Assembly: GCA_016932295.1 (NCBI GenBank)
Contig: JAFGDC010000176.1
Span: 1 to 5,544, forward strand
Direction: 5' to 3'
DNA length: 5,544 nt
DNA from: a candidate division CSSED10-310 bacterium
Lineage (GTDB): Bacteria > CSSED10-310 > JAFGDC01
Under the pieces are notes generated by a model, which worked only from the letters and a program-made list of their open reading frames with translations, was not told the DNA's origin and did not search any database. Shown in pieces: positions 1 to 5,185 of the stretch. The position numbers were made by a program, and so were the translations under genes. The stretch's first letter is position 1. Each line of letters opens with the position of its first letter.

Positions 1-79
1 CCAGGACGACACCCAGCAGCGGGCCGATCAGCGACCGCAGCTCGCGCCCGGCGAGCGCCGCGGCCGTGGCGCGGGTCAT
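1..79 (-). CDS. N-terminus of probable ABC transporter permease (partial, runs off the window)
   Basis: An ATG at 77-79 on the minus strand overlaps the TGA stop of the ATPase gene (76-78) in an ATGA junction, the classic arrangement for translational coupling. The 26 visible codons begin MTRATAAALAGRELRSL and continue into a hydrophobic run (IGPLLGVVL), which looks like a short cytoplasmic lead followed by a first membrane helix. The remainder lies beyond base 1. In operons where a YtrA-type GntR regulator precedes an ABC ATPase, the next gene is usually an ABC-2 type membrane subunit, and that is the inference here. The visible part contains no family-specific motif, so another integral membrane protein is possible. 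Confidence 0.6.
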   Translation of the reverse strand, partial: MTRATAAALAGRELRSLIGPLLGVVL

Positions 80-978
80 GGCCGCACCTCCGGGTGACGC
101 ACCAGCTCAACATATATATCTTCCAGCGTGAACGGCAGCCATTCCCACTCCACCTGCATCCGACGCAAGGCAGCCTCGCCGGCCTCGCCGGCCTCGCCGG
201 CATCGTCGAACACGGCCCGGCCCTCGCGGCCGTCACACTCCCAGCGCCGCAATCCGGGCAGTTGAACCACCGCGGGGGCGTCACCCTGGAATCGGAGCCT
301 CGCCAACCGCCATTTGGCATGCAATTCATCCATGGAAGCGCTGTACACGCATCGTCCCGAGTGAAGCAGCACCACCCGGTCCGCCACCCGCTCGATGTCA
401 TCAACCTGATGGCTGGAAAAGAAAACGGTACGGCCCTCCTCCGCCAGCATCCCGATGATGCCCTCCATGAATTCCCGACGGGCAAGAGGATCCAGGCCAC
501 TGGTGGGATCGTCCAGGATCAGGAGTTCCGGCCGGAATGCCAGCGCGCCCACCAGGGCCAGCTTGGCCCGCTGGCCGCGGGACAGCGTGCGCGTCGGTTT
601 GGCGGGATCCAGTTCCAGCCGGTCCAGAAGTTCACCGGTCAGGCCGTCATCCCACGAGGGGCGAAATGCCTTGAGAAAGGCCAGTTGACTCGCCACCGTG
701 AACCGCGGTTCACCACGCGGATCCTCGGGGACAAACCCGATACGGGATCGCACCGCTGTCTCGTCATCGATGGGATCCATGCCCAACACCCGTACGATAC
801 CGGCATGAGGGCGCAGCAAACCCATCAGGATATGAATGGTGGTGGACTTGCCGGCGCCGTTGGGTCCAAGGAAACCGGTGACACTTCCCGCCGGCACCTG
901 GAAATCGAGGCCGTCAAGAGCCGCCACCCGGTTGAACCGCCGACTCAATCCCTTGACTTCAATCACTGTCACGCTCAT
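76..978 (-). CDS. ABC transporter ATP-binding protein (YtrB/CcmA-like exporter subunit)
   Basis: This is the ATPase subunit of a probable drug, peptide or lipid exporter, acting on the inner face of the membrane. Counting from the second ATG (300 aa), Walker A GPNGAGKST is at 38-46, a Q-loop region GFVPED carries Glu85 where Gln is usual, the signature LSRGQ is at 132-136, Walker B LLILDDP is at 152-158 followed by TSGLD, and the H-loop is SSHQ with His189. The catalytic Walker B glutamate is therefore aspartate (Asp157). Two ATGs are adjacent (979-981 and 976-978). The AGGGAGG at 984-990 sits only 2 nt from the first but 5 nt from the second, so I chose 978. Roughly residues 220-300 are a C-terminal accessory region containing a GEAGEAGEA run. 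The gene overlaps the regulator upstream by 20 bp and the permease downstream by 4 bp. The family is certain; the substrate is unknown. Confidence 0.95.
   Translation of the reverse strand: MSVTVIEVKGLSRRFNRVAALDGLDFQVPAGSVTGFLGPNGAGKSTTIHILMGLLRPHAGIVRVLGMDPIDDETAVRSRIGFVPEDPRGEPRFTVASQLAFLKAFRPSWDDGLTGELLDRLELDPAKPTRTLSRGQRAKLALVGALAFRPELLILDDPTSGLDPLARREFMEGIIGMLAEEGRTVFFSSHQVDDIERVADRVVLLHSGRCVYSASMDELHAKWRLARLRFQGDAPAVVQLPGLRRWECDGREGRAVFDDAGEAGEAGEAALRRMQVEWEWLPFTLEDIYVELVRHPEVRP
173..208. repeat. 9-bp tandem repeat inside the ABC ATPase gene
   Basis: Three exact copies of gcctcgccg (173-181, 182-190, 191-199) are followed by a degenerate fourth copy, gcatcgtcg (200-208). On the coding (minus) strand they give the residues GEAGEAGEA preceded by DDA. 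The unit is a multiple of three, so changes in copy number keep the frame and only alter the length of an acidic, flexible loop in the accessory domain. This is a candidate slippage site. Confidence 0.9.
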
Positions 979-1357
979 CATTGCCTCCCTTGTTGATCGC
1001 TTTCCGCACCAATCCGAGAATCTCCTCGCCGGTCAGACCCACCGCCAGAGCCCTCGCGATGAGTGCCGCGAGTTCTCCCCGCAGGCGTTCCCGCCAGTCC
1101 TCCCGCAAGCCGCCCGCGCCGGAGGCGGCGACGAAATAACCCTTGCCGTGATGCGAGACCGCGAAACCGGTGAATTCAAGCTCACGGTACGCCTTGATCA
1201 CCGTGTTCGGATTGATCCTCAGCTCCGTGGCGAGAGTCCTGATCGACGGCAACTGATCCCCCTCCCGCAATCCACCCGACGCCACCCGGTAGACCACCTC
1301 GTCCACCAGTTGCCGGTAGATGGGAACGGAACTCGCTGGATCGATGAAGACGAACAT
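959..1357 (-). CDS. GntR-family transcriptional regulator, YtrA subfamily
   Basis: This is a 132-residue DNA-binding repressor-type protein. The N-terminal winged helix of the GntR family spans about residues 12-76: PIYRQL, then GDQLPSIRTLA at 33-43, the recognition-helix region NPNTVIKAYRELE at 49-61, and the wing GKGYFV at 71-76. A short helical tail of about 50 residues follows instead of a large FadR or UTRA effector domain. That architecture and total length are typical of the YtrA subgroup, whose members usually control an adjacent ABC transporter. The frame can be extended upstream to a GTG at 1361-1363, but that GTG overlaps the ribosome binding site AAGGAGG. The ATG at 1355-1357 sits 5 nt behind GGAGG and is the better start. 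Its 3' end overlaps the ATPase gene by 20 bp. It probably represses its own operon through the dyad around 1391-1425; the inducing ligand cannot be seen. Confidence 0.93.
   Translation of the reverse strand: MFVFIDPASSVPIYRQLVDEVVYRVASGGLREGDQLPSIRTLATELRINPNTVIKAYRELEFTGFAVSHHGKGYFVAASGAGGLREDWRERLRGELAALIARALAVGLTGEEILGLVRKAINKGGNDERDSD
984..990 (-). promoter_or_regulatory. Shine-Dalgarno sequence deciding the ABC ATPase start
   Basis: AGGGAGG on the minus strand lies inside the 3' end of the regulator gene. It is 5 nt from the ATG at 976-978 but only 2 nt from the ATG at 979-981, which favours the inner ATG. Confidence 0.75.
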
Positions 1358-1362
1358 GAGCA

Positions 1363-1369
1363 CCTCCTT
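1363..1369 (-). promoter_or_regulatory. Shine-Dalgarno sequence of the GntR regulator
   Basis: AAGGAGG on the minus strand, 5 nt before the ATG at 1355-1357. It overlaps the in-frame GTG at 1361-1363, which rules that codon out as the likely start. Confidence 0.85.
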
Positions 1370-1390
1370 CCCCAGTCAGCCACCCGGCCA

Positions 1391-1425
1391 ACTGTTCTGC
1401 TCTTGTATAACAGTGAAACAGTCAC
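1391..1425. promoter_or_regulatory. Candidate operator dyads over the GntR-ABC promoter
   Basis: Two inverted repeats overlap the promoter. ACTGTT at 1391-1396 pairs with AACAGT at 1409-1414 across a 12-nt spacer that contains most of the -10 box. GTGA at 1413-1416 pairs with TCAC at 1422-1425, inside the -35/-10 spacer. YtrA-type regulators are known to bind spaced inverted repeats at their own promoters, so an autorepressor site here is a reasonable inference. Which of the two dyads is bound cannot be told by eye. Confidence 0.45.
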
Positions 1426-1432
1426 AAATCAA
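1404..1432 (-). promoter_or_regulatory. Sigma70-like promoter of the GntR-ABC operon
   Basis: On the minus strand, TTGATT (1427-1432) is followed by a 17-nt spacer and TATACA (1404-1409); reading the -10 as TTATAC (1405-1410) gives a 16-nt spacer. It lies about 45 bp before the regulator's ATG, with the ribosome binding site between. It was found by consensus matching only. Confidence 0.6.
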
Positions 1433-1480
1433 CTCTGTTCCGCGTTTTTTCCAAAAAAATTTCACTACCGGAGTCACCCG

Positions 1481-1493
1481 TCACCAAAGGTGA
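1481..1493. repeat. Small inverted repeat upstream of the GntR operon promoter
   Basis: TCACC and GGTGA are perfect 5-bp arms around AAA. The repeat lies about 50 bp upstream of the -35 box of the GntR operon promoter. It could bind a regulator or be chance; there is no run of T to suggest a terminator. Confidence 0.3.
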
Positions 1494-1695
1494 TGTAACC
1501 CACACAGGAGCATGACCGGTTTACCACCGCAGCCAGACGCCGTTATGTCCGCCGCCCGGCCTTGTAAAGAGTGAAGATATCGTGGCGACCGGCATGATTA
1601 CGATATGGCAGTCCGGCGTGGTATTACGCAACACGGGAACCGGACATGAGTTGAAGGGCTGAGACCAGTGTGCAGAATGTGTGAGTCGCGTGCGG

Positions 1696-2412
1696 TCAGT
1701 CGTAAGCCGGGCTGTTTCTTCCTCGTTCAGTGATTTGGTTCCGCGGTAGCGTGACAGTTTGGCTCGGTTGCATGCACTCCCGTAATTTCAAGCGATGGCA
1801 GGAATGCCGCGGATAGTGATAGCCGATATCCGCGATACCGACATCGGGTTGATAATTCCGGCGAGTTGAACCGAACGGCGTACATGAAGGATGCCCGGCA
1901 TTCACGCAGGGACTTGTCGGGGTGCAGGTGACATTTGTCGCGCCTCTGCTGCGCGCAGTCGCAGTGGCCGGCGGCACGAGGTCCTGGCGAAGGAAAAAGG
2001 ATTGATAATCGGTACATAGGGGATCTGCGTTGACACAGCACACACAAGTGGCATCCTGCCGTCCGCTGAAATCGACGGGATTACCGGAAAGGCAGTTATA
2101 GGACAGGTCAGGCGGTCGGGGTATAGCCGTGGGAGAAGTCGATGGAGTAAACTCTGGTGTAAGCGGTTCATACAGATGGATGCCAGAGAGTTCGTTCCGG
2201 CAGATTATGTTATTGAAACATACATCGTTTTCATGGTCAGGTGGCTGATCCCAGAAATGCCAGCAAAGTCCGTGCATGTAAGAATGAACGATGGTGTTGC
2301 CGCGGATCACGGTGCCTTTGCTGGTTTTCAGAAAGATATTTTCCTGTTCATTGTCGTATACGCAATTGTTTTCGATGACAACTTCGCCGTCACGGAGGAC
2401 GCATGATGCCAC
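1696..2412 (-). pseudogene. 3' part of a right-handed parallel beta-helix (pectate lyase-fold) protein, 5' end lost
   Basis: The open frame gives about 238 residues with the repeating pattern of beta-helix coils. Examples are VVIENNCVYDN, GTVIRGNTIVHS, VCFNNIICRN and LSGIHLYE, in which short hydrophobic strands alternate with Asn/Gly turns. The C-terminal part has features common at the end of such surface or secreted proteins: an LSYNCLSGNPVDF segment, then SPCVNAGHPSC, then DVGIADIGYHYP. It is Cys-rich, which suits an extracytoplasmic protein. There is no signal peptide, no good start (the frame opens at a GTG, 2410-2412, without a ribosome binding site), and an in-frame TAG at 2440-2442 cuts it from further beta-helix-like sequence upstream. 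About 45 residues after the usual GYHYP ending look like read-through. I judge it a decayed gene fragment; a translated fragment cannot be excluded. Confidence 0.7.
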
Positions 2413-2515
2413 ACTGATGCCGAATCCGAAGTTGTCGAACTAGTTCGTGGCTACCCTATATGATCAAACGGTTTGTGCCGGAGTGGGTGACGGCGATATC
2501 ATGTGAGCTTTTCAT
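2413..2515 (-). pseudogene. Degraded upstream continuation of the beta-helix gene
   Basis: Minus-strand translation upstream of the open frame still shows family character. FDNFGFGISV lies in the same frame, between the TAG at 2440-2442 and the GTG at 2410-2412. A beta-helix-like stretch SSHDIAVTHSGTNRLII lies at about 2459-2509 in another frame and ends in TAG. At least one frame change (near 2450-2465) and two stops therefore separate this piece from the 3' fragment. Together they support a pseudogene rather than a short intact gene. Beyond about 2520 the homology is no longer visible. Confidence 0.5.
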
Positions 2516-2576
2516 AGGAAGCCGTTAGAATAGGTTTAACATGTTTGATTATGTGTAAAAACTGTGTGGCAGTATG

Positions 2577-2592
2577 ATGGCGCTTGCGCCAT
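2577..2592. repeat. Perfect 7-bp inverted repeat (hairpin)
   Basis: ATGGCGC and GCGCCAT are separated by TT. A 10-bp GC palindrome (gcggcgccgc, 2609-2618) lies just beyond. There is no T run on either side, so it is not a typical intrinsic terminator. Its role is unknown. Confidence 0.5.
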
Positions 2593-2629
2593 GCAATAGG
2601 AGCGCGTGGCGGCGCCGCGCCCTGGTTTC

Positions 2630-2647
2630 GTAAGTCGCCAGACTTAC
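2630..2647. repeat. Perfect 7-bp inverted repeat (hairpin) downstream of the SET gene
   Basis: GTAAGTC and GACTTAC flank a 4-nt loop, GCCA. It lies about 100 bp beyond the stop of the SET gene, so it could affect the end of that transcript. No U tract follows on the minus strand. Confidence 0.45.
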
Positions 2648-2743
2648 TCCCCGTCCGGCCCCACCCTCAAAAAGCCAAGACCTGCACAACCCCAATAGCG
2701 TCATCGGCCTCCACGAATTCCGACCGCGCGGAGCAGCTCCTGT

Positions 2744-3232
2744 CTATACGACTCTGGGCTCCCGATCTATGCGCTTATTGAGATACGGTGAGAAATGCCC
2801 TCTATATCGTTCCTGTAGAACGGGATCTTTCCAGTCGGCGCCCGTCACTCGTCCTCTGCAAAGACTCGAACCGCAATGGCAGGAACAAGATGATACGTAC
2901 CTTTCATCGGTTTCCCATAGGGCAAAGTCGGCGGAGCCCTCCTCACCTGAACCGATGTCCCTGCGGGCACATATCGTGTCGGCGTCGGTCATCCATGCGT
3001 TTGGATCGCAAGAGCGGTTGATCATAAAGCACCCGGAATCCTCTTCATCGCCGTCAACCTTACGACTGAAGACATCATCGTCCCACTGCATGACCGCCTT
3101 GTTATGCCTCAGAGCCTCGACGGCGCTCGCCTTGTCGGTGTAGCTCGCCCCTCCCCACACCAGGATCGGTTCGCCCTGCGCAATCTCTTCAATCGAAACT
3201 ATCCCCCAACCGTGCACGGCATGATGAAGCAA
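2744..3232 (-). CDS. SET-domain protein (lysine methyltransferase-like) with post-SET cysteines
   Basis: This 162-residue protein has the features of a compact SET domain. HGWGIVSIEEIAQGE (7-21) matches the N-terminal HGxGvfa...i.kGE element. NRSCDPN (72-78) matches the SAM-binding NHSCxPN motif with His changed to Arg. SGEEGSADFALWE (95-107) matches the GEEL..DYA motif, with the usually invariant tyrosine replaced by Phe103. A post-SET-like cluster CSCHCGSSLCRG (116-127) has the Cys118, Cys120 and Cys125 spacing. The C-terminus (DWK...RYRGHFSPYLNKRI) is of the type I recall from full-length bacterial homologues. The upstream stop is at 3242-3244 and no ATG exists; a TTG at 3230-3232 lies 4 nt behind AGAGGG. 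It therefore appears nearly complete, with a weak start. The substrate is unknown, and activity is doubtful if the Tyr-to-Phe change matters. It faces away from the ATPase gene across a repeat-rich gap. Confidence 0.85.
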   Translation of the reverse strand: MLHHAVHGWGIVSIEEIAQGEPILVWGGASYTDKASAVEALRHNKAVMQWDDDVFSRKVDGDEEDSGCFMINRSCDPNAWMTDADTICARRDIGSGEEGSADFALWETDERYVSSCSCHCGSSLCRGRVTGADWKDPVLQERYRGHFSPYLNKRIDREPRVV

Positions 3233-3236
3233 ATCG

Positions 3237-3242
3237 CCCTCT
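3237..3242 (-). promoter_or_regulatory. Possible Shine-Dalgarno sequence of the SET gene
   Basis: AGAGGG on the minus strand, 4 nt before the TTG at 3230-3232. It is the only plausible ribosome binding site for this frame. No good promoter is visible upstream on this strand. Confidence 0.4.
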
Positions 3243-3290
3243 CAAATCAGGTCCCAACCGGCTGGATTGATGACCCTACGTCGACCAGGC

Positions 3291-3318
3291 GGCTGCTTCG
3301 GGCGTGCAGGGGCGCTTG
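3291..3318. repeat. 28-bp direct repeat, copy 1
   Basis: This copy starts ggctgcttcgggcgtgcagg and ends cgcttg. It matches copy 2 (3353-3380) at 27 of 28 positions (g3312 versus a3374), with a 62-bp period. It lies between the divergent SET and ATPase genes. The intervening 34 bp is not repeated. Confidence 0.9.
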
Positions 3319-3352
3319 GCCCGTTGCCAATGCGCCGTACTGAATGTCCGCG

Positions 3353-3380
3353 GGCTGCTTCGGGCGTGCAGGGACGCTTG
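3353..3380. repeat. 28-bp direct repeat, copy 2, ending in the ATPase -35 box
   Basis: Second copy of the repeat. Its last three bases (TTG) form the first half of the TTGACA -35 hexamer of the ATPase promoter. At the same place copy 1 reads TTGGCC, so only copy 2 carries a promoter. Confidence 0.9.
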
Positions 3381-3405
3381 ACATCGGCACTAAATGCATT
3401 ATGAT
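3378..3405 (+). promoter_or_regulatory. Strong sigma70-like promoter of the AAA/DUF4143 ATPase gene
   Basis: A perfect -35 TTGACA (3378-3383), a 16-nt spacer and a -10 TATGAT (3400-3405, one mismatch to consensus) predict a start near 3411-3413, about 53 nt before the ATG. The -10 box and predicted start are covered by the long palindrome at 3402-3433, so access to the promoter could be controlled by a protein bound there. Confidence 0.75.
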
Positions 3406-3433
3406 GCACAAAAGTTGTAACTTTTGTGCATCA
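3402..3433. promoter_or_regulatory. 32-bp perfect inverted repeat, candidate operator of the ATPase gene
   Basis: The arms TGATGCACAAAAGTT (3402-3416) and AACTTTTGTGCATCA (3419-3433) are perfect 15-bp complements around a 2-nt centre, GT. The element overlaps four bases of the -10 box and spans the predicted transcription start and early leader. There is no T tract after it, it is AT-rich, and it sits before rather than after a gene, so it is a poor terminator. A repressor-binding operator is the simplest reading. A leader hairpin or a recognition site for a DNA-acting protein, perhaps the ATPase itself, is also possible. Confidence 0.75.
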
Positions 3434-3453
3434 CGATATCTTGAATGCATGAC

Positions 3454-3458
3454 GGAGG
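3454..3458 (+). promoter_or_regulatory. Shine-Dalgarno sequence deciding the ATPase start
   Basis: GGAGG lies 7 nt before the ATG at 3466. An in-frame ATG at 3445 lies upstream of this site and has no ribosome binding site of its own. Confidence 0.85.
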
Positions 3459-3465
3459 AATCGAG

Positions 3466-4731
3466 ATGATCCGGGACATCCTGTTGATTCAGAAGCGCGA
3501 AATCGAACATCGACTCCAGGAGACGTATATCGCACGTAGATCCGACACCGTGTTGGGATCACATGACCTTGTCAGGGTCATCCTTGGTCCCCGGAGAGCC
3601 GGCAAGTCGTTCTTCGCCATGCACCTTGTCCAGTCCCAGGGGCGGTTCGGGTACGTGAACTTCGATGACGAACGGCTCGTCGGACTGCCGGACAACGACG
3701 CGCTCGTTGCCGCCGTGGACGAGATCTACGACCATCCGAAACATCTGCTCCTGGACGAGATTCAGAACCTGCCACAATGGGAACTGCTGGTGAACCGGCT
3801 GCAGCGCCAGGGGTATCTCCTGACGATCACCGGCAGCAACGCGCATCTGCTGAGTTCAGAACTGGCCACACATCTCACCGGCAGACACATTCCCATCATA
3901 CTGTTCCCTTTCTCTTTTCCGGAGTATTTGAGCACTCGGGGACGGGAACTGACCGGGCAGGAGAAAGCCGCGGCCTTCCGCACCTATGTCGAGGGCGGCG
4001 GCTTTCCGGAGCCGATCATGAAGGACATTCAGCGCCGCGACTATCTCACCACGCTCCTGCGATCCGTTCTTTACAAAGACATCGTTGTTCGACATGGTAT
4101 CCGGTCGCCGCAAGGTTTGGAGGATATGTCGATGCACCTGATGGCCAATGTCGCGCAACGTTATTCACTGAATGCCCTCGCCAGGATGGCGCGCTTCCGG
4201 AGCGTCCACACCGTTGAAAAGTATTTGCGACATCTCGAGGAGGCGTTTCTCTTTTTTTCTGTCCGCCGTTTCTCGTTCAAAATCCGGGAGCAGGTGCGCG
4301 CGGACCGGAAGATCTACTGCACCGACAACGGTATTGTGACGTCCTCCTCGTTCCGCTTTAGCGAGAACATTGGCGGTCTCTATGAGAACATGGTCGCCGT
4401 CACGCTCAGGAAGCGGCAGCTCGAAGGACGGCTGGAGTTTTTCCACTGGCAGAGTGCGCAGCGGGAGGAGGTCGACTTTATCGTGAAGGAAGGGACGAGT
4501 GTCAGACAGGTCATTCAGGTCTGTTTCGATCCGACGGATCCCAGGACGAAATCCCGTGAAATACGCGCATTGCTCAAGGCCTCCTCAGAGTTGCGCTGCG
4601 ATAACCTACTGATGCTGACCGACACGAAGGAAGGCGAGGAAGACGCATCCTGGTACGGCGCAACGGGAAGGGTTCGTTTCATGCCGGTGTGGAAGTGGGC
4701 GCTCGCGGATGACCCGCTGAGCCATGGGTGA
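3466..4731 (+). CDS. AAA_14 family ATPase with C-terminal DUF4143 domain
   Basis: This 421-residue P-loop protein has the usual two-part layout of the AAA_14/DUF4143 family. The N-terminal ATPase carries Walker A GPRRAGKS (41-48), YVNFDDERL (63-71), Walker B LLLDEIQN (94-101), the sensor-1 motif TGSNA (122-126) and a GR pair (139-140). FPFSFPEYL (147-155) and YVEGGGFPEP (174-183) are family hallmarks, and LYKDIVVRHGI follows. A winged-helix-like segment lies at about 234-264. The C-terminal DUF4143 region resembles a PD-(D/E)XK fold, with GLYENMV (Glu307) and EEVDFIV (Asp337), but QVC at 351-353 stands where a nuclease would have E-x-K. The cellular role of this family is not established. The start at 3466 is set by GGAGG. 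It has its own strong promoter and palindrome and is monocistronic as far as can be seen. No clear terminator follows. Confidence 0.93.
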   Translation: MIRDILLIQKREIEHRLQETYIARRSDTVLGSHDLVRVILGPRRAGKSFFAMHLVQSQGRFGYVNFDDERLVGLPDNDALVAAVDEIYDHPKHLLLDEIQNLPQWELLVNRLQRQGYLLTITGSNAHLLSSELATHLTGRHIPIILFPFSFPEYLSTRGRELTGQEKAAAFRTYVEGGGFPEPIMKDIQRRDYLTTLLRSVLYKDIVVRHGIRSPQGLEDMSMHLMANVAQRYSLNALARMARFRSVHTVEKYLRHLEEAFLFFSVRRFSFKIREQVRADRKIYCTDNGIVTSSSFRFSENIGGLYENMVAVTLRKRQLEGRLEFFHWQSAQREEVDFIVKEGTSVRQVIQVCFDPTDPRTKSREIRALLKASSELRCDNLLMLTDTKEGEEDASWYGATGRVRFMPVWKWALADDPLSHG

Positions 4732-5185
4732 TGTCCTGGGAAGAAGCTGCCCTGCCGGTTAGTACCCGTCCAGAAACATCCATTGTTCCGTTCTGCTGCT
4801 TCAATGTGGGTATCGGCCTTCCGAAAAGACGTTCCTTGTAGAGTGCATTCGGATCCTACGCTGGCATCGAGTTCCTCACGCCCAAACCAACGTATGAAGC
4901 ATGGATCAATTCATGATTTTAATCTGAACGATCCCGGATGTCTGCCACGATAGATGTCGAGTCCGGCGTGAGCGAGGGACGCCTCGAAACTGAACGCGAA
5001 GATCTCCGTCGATATCGCTCGACCCCTGAGGGAGGTTGCAATTTTCCGGCTGAGCAGTTTGGCGACGGCCATGAAAGCCATGGGGTATCCGGCGTCACCG
5101 GCTTATCGTGAGCCACAAGGCAGAAAGCACTGTTTCACCGTCAGTTGCCCGGAAAGTGTTATTTCAGATTGGCGGTGAGTGCCGG
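4732..5185. other. Gene-poor region after the ATPase gene
   Basis: About 450 bases without a gene I can support. Several short frames exist on both strands. One minus-strand frame of 56 codons starts MAFMAVAKLLSRK (ATG near 5083) and ends at the TGA at about 4913-4915. It has no recognisable family and no good ribosome binding site. No terminator with a T tract was seen. The stretch may hold decayed coding sequence. Confidence 0.45.

Larger units (their letters stand above)
1364..1695. other. Intergenic region between the GntR operon and the beta-helix remnant
   Basis: The left end holds the ribosome binding site, promoter and dyads of the GntR operon. Further right there is a poly-A/T stretch (1445-1462) and a small perfect inverted repeat, TCACC-AAA-GGTGA, at 1481-1493. 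From 1500 to 1695 I see no convincing gene, RNA or terminator. Confidence 0.6.

Noticed and set aside
94..996. 300-codon open frame on the plus strand opposite the ABC ATPase
   Set aside because: It is the antisense shadow of a gene with every ABC motif. Its translation has no domain pattern and no ribosome binding site.
1361..1363. GTG as start of the GntR regulator
   Set aside because: It overlaps the Shine-Dalgarno sequence itself; the ATG 6 nt further on has proper spacing.
1413..1425. CRP-type site (TGTGA...TCACA)
   Set aside because: The half-sites are 5 nt apart rather than 6, and one half is incomplete.
836..1498. 220-codon plus-strand open frame
   Set aside because: It lies antisense to the ATPase start, the GntR gene and its promoter, with no coding character of its own.
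3402..3433. Intrinsic terminator or CRISPR-type repeat
   Set aside because: The palindrome is AT-rich with a 2-nt loop, has no following T run, lies upstream of a gene, and is present once with no spacer pattern.
3445..3447. ATG as start of the ATPase
   Set aside because: It has no ribosome binding site, and GGAGG lies downstream of it, correctly placed for the ATG at 3466.
3777..4217. 146-codon plus-strand frame inside the ATPase gene
   Set aside because: It is an out-of-frame shadow of the AAA_14 region.
4913..5085. 56-codon minus-strand frame starting MAFMAVAKLL
   Set aside because: It looks somewhat protein-like but has no recognisable family or ribosome binding site; at most a decayed gene piece.
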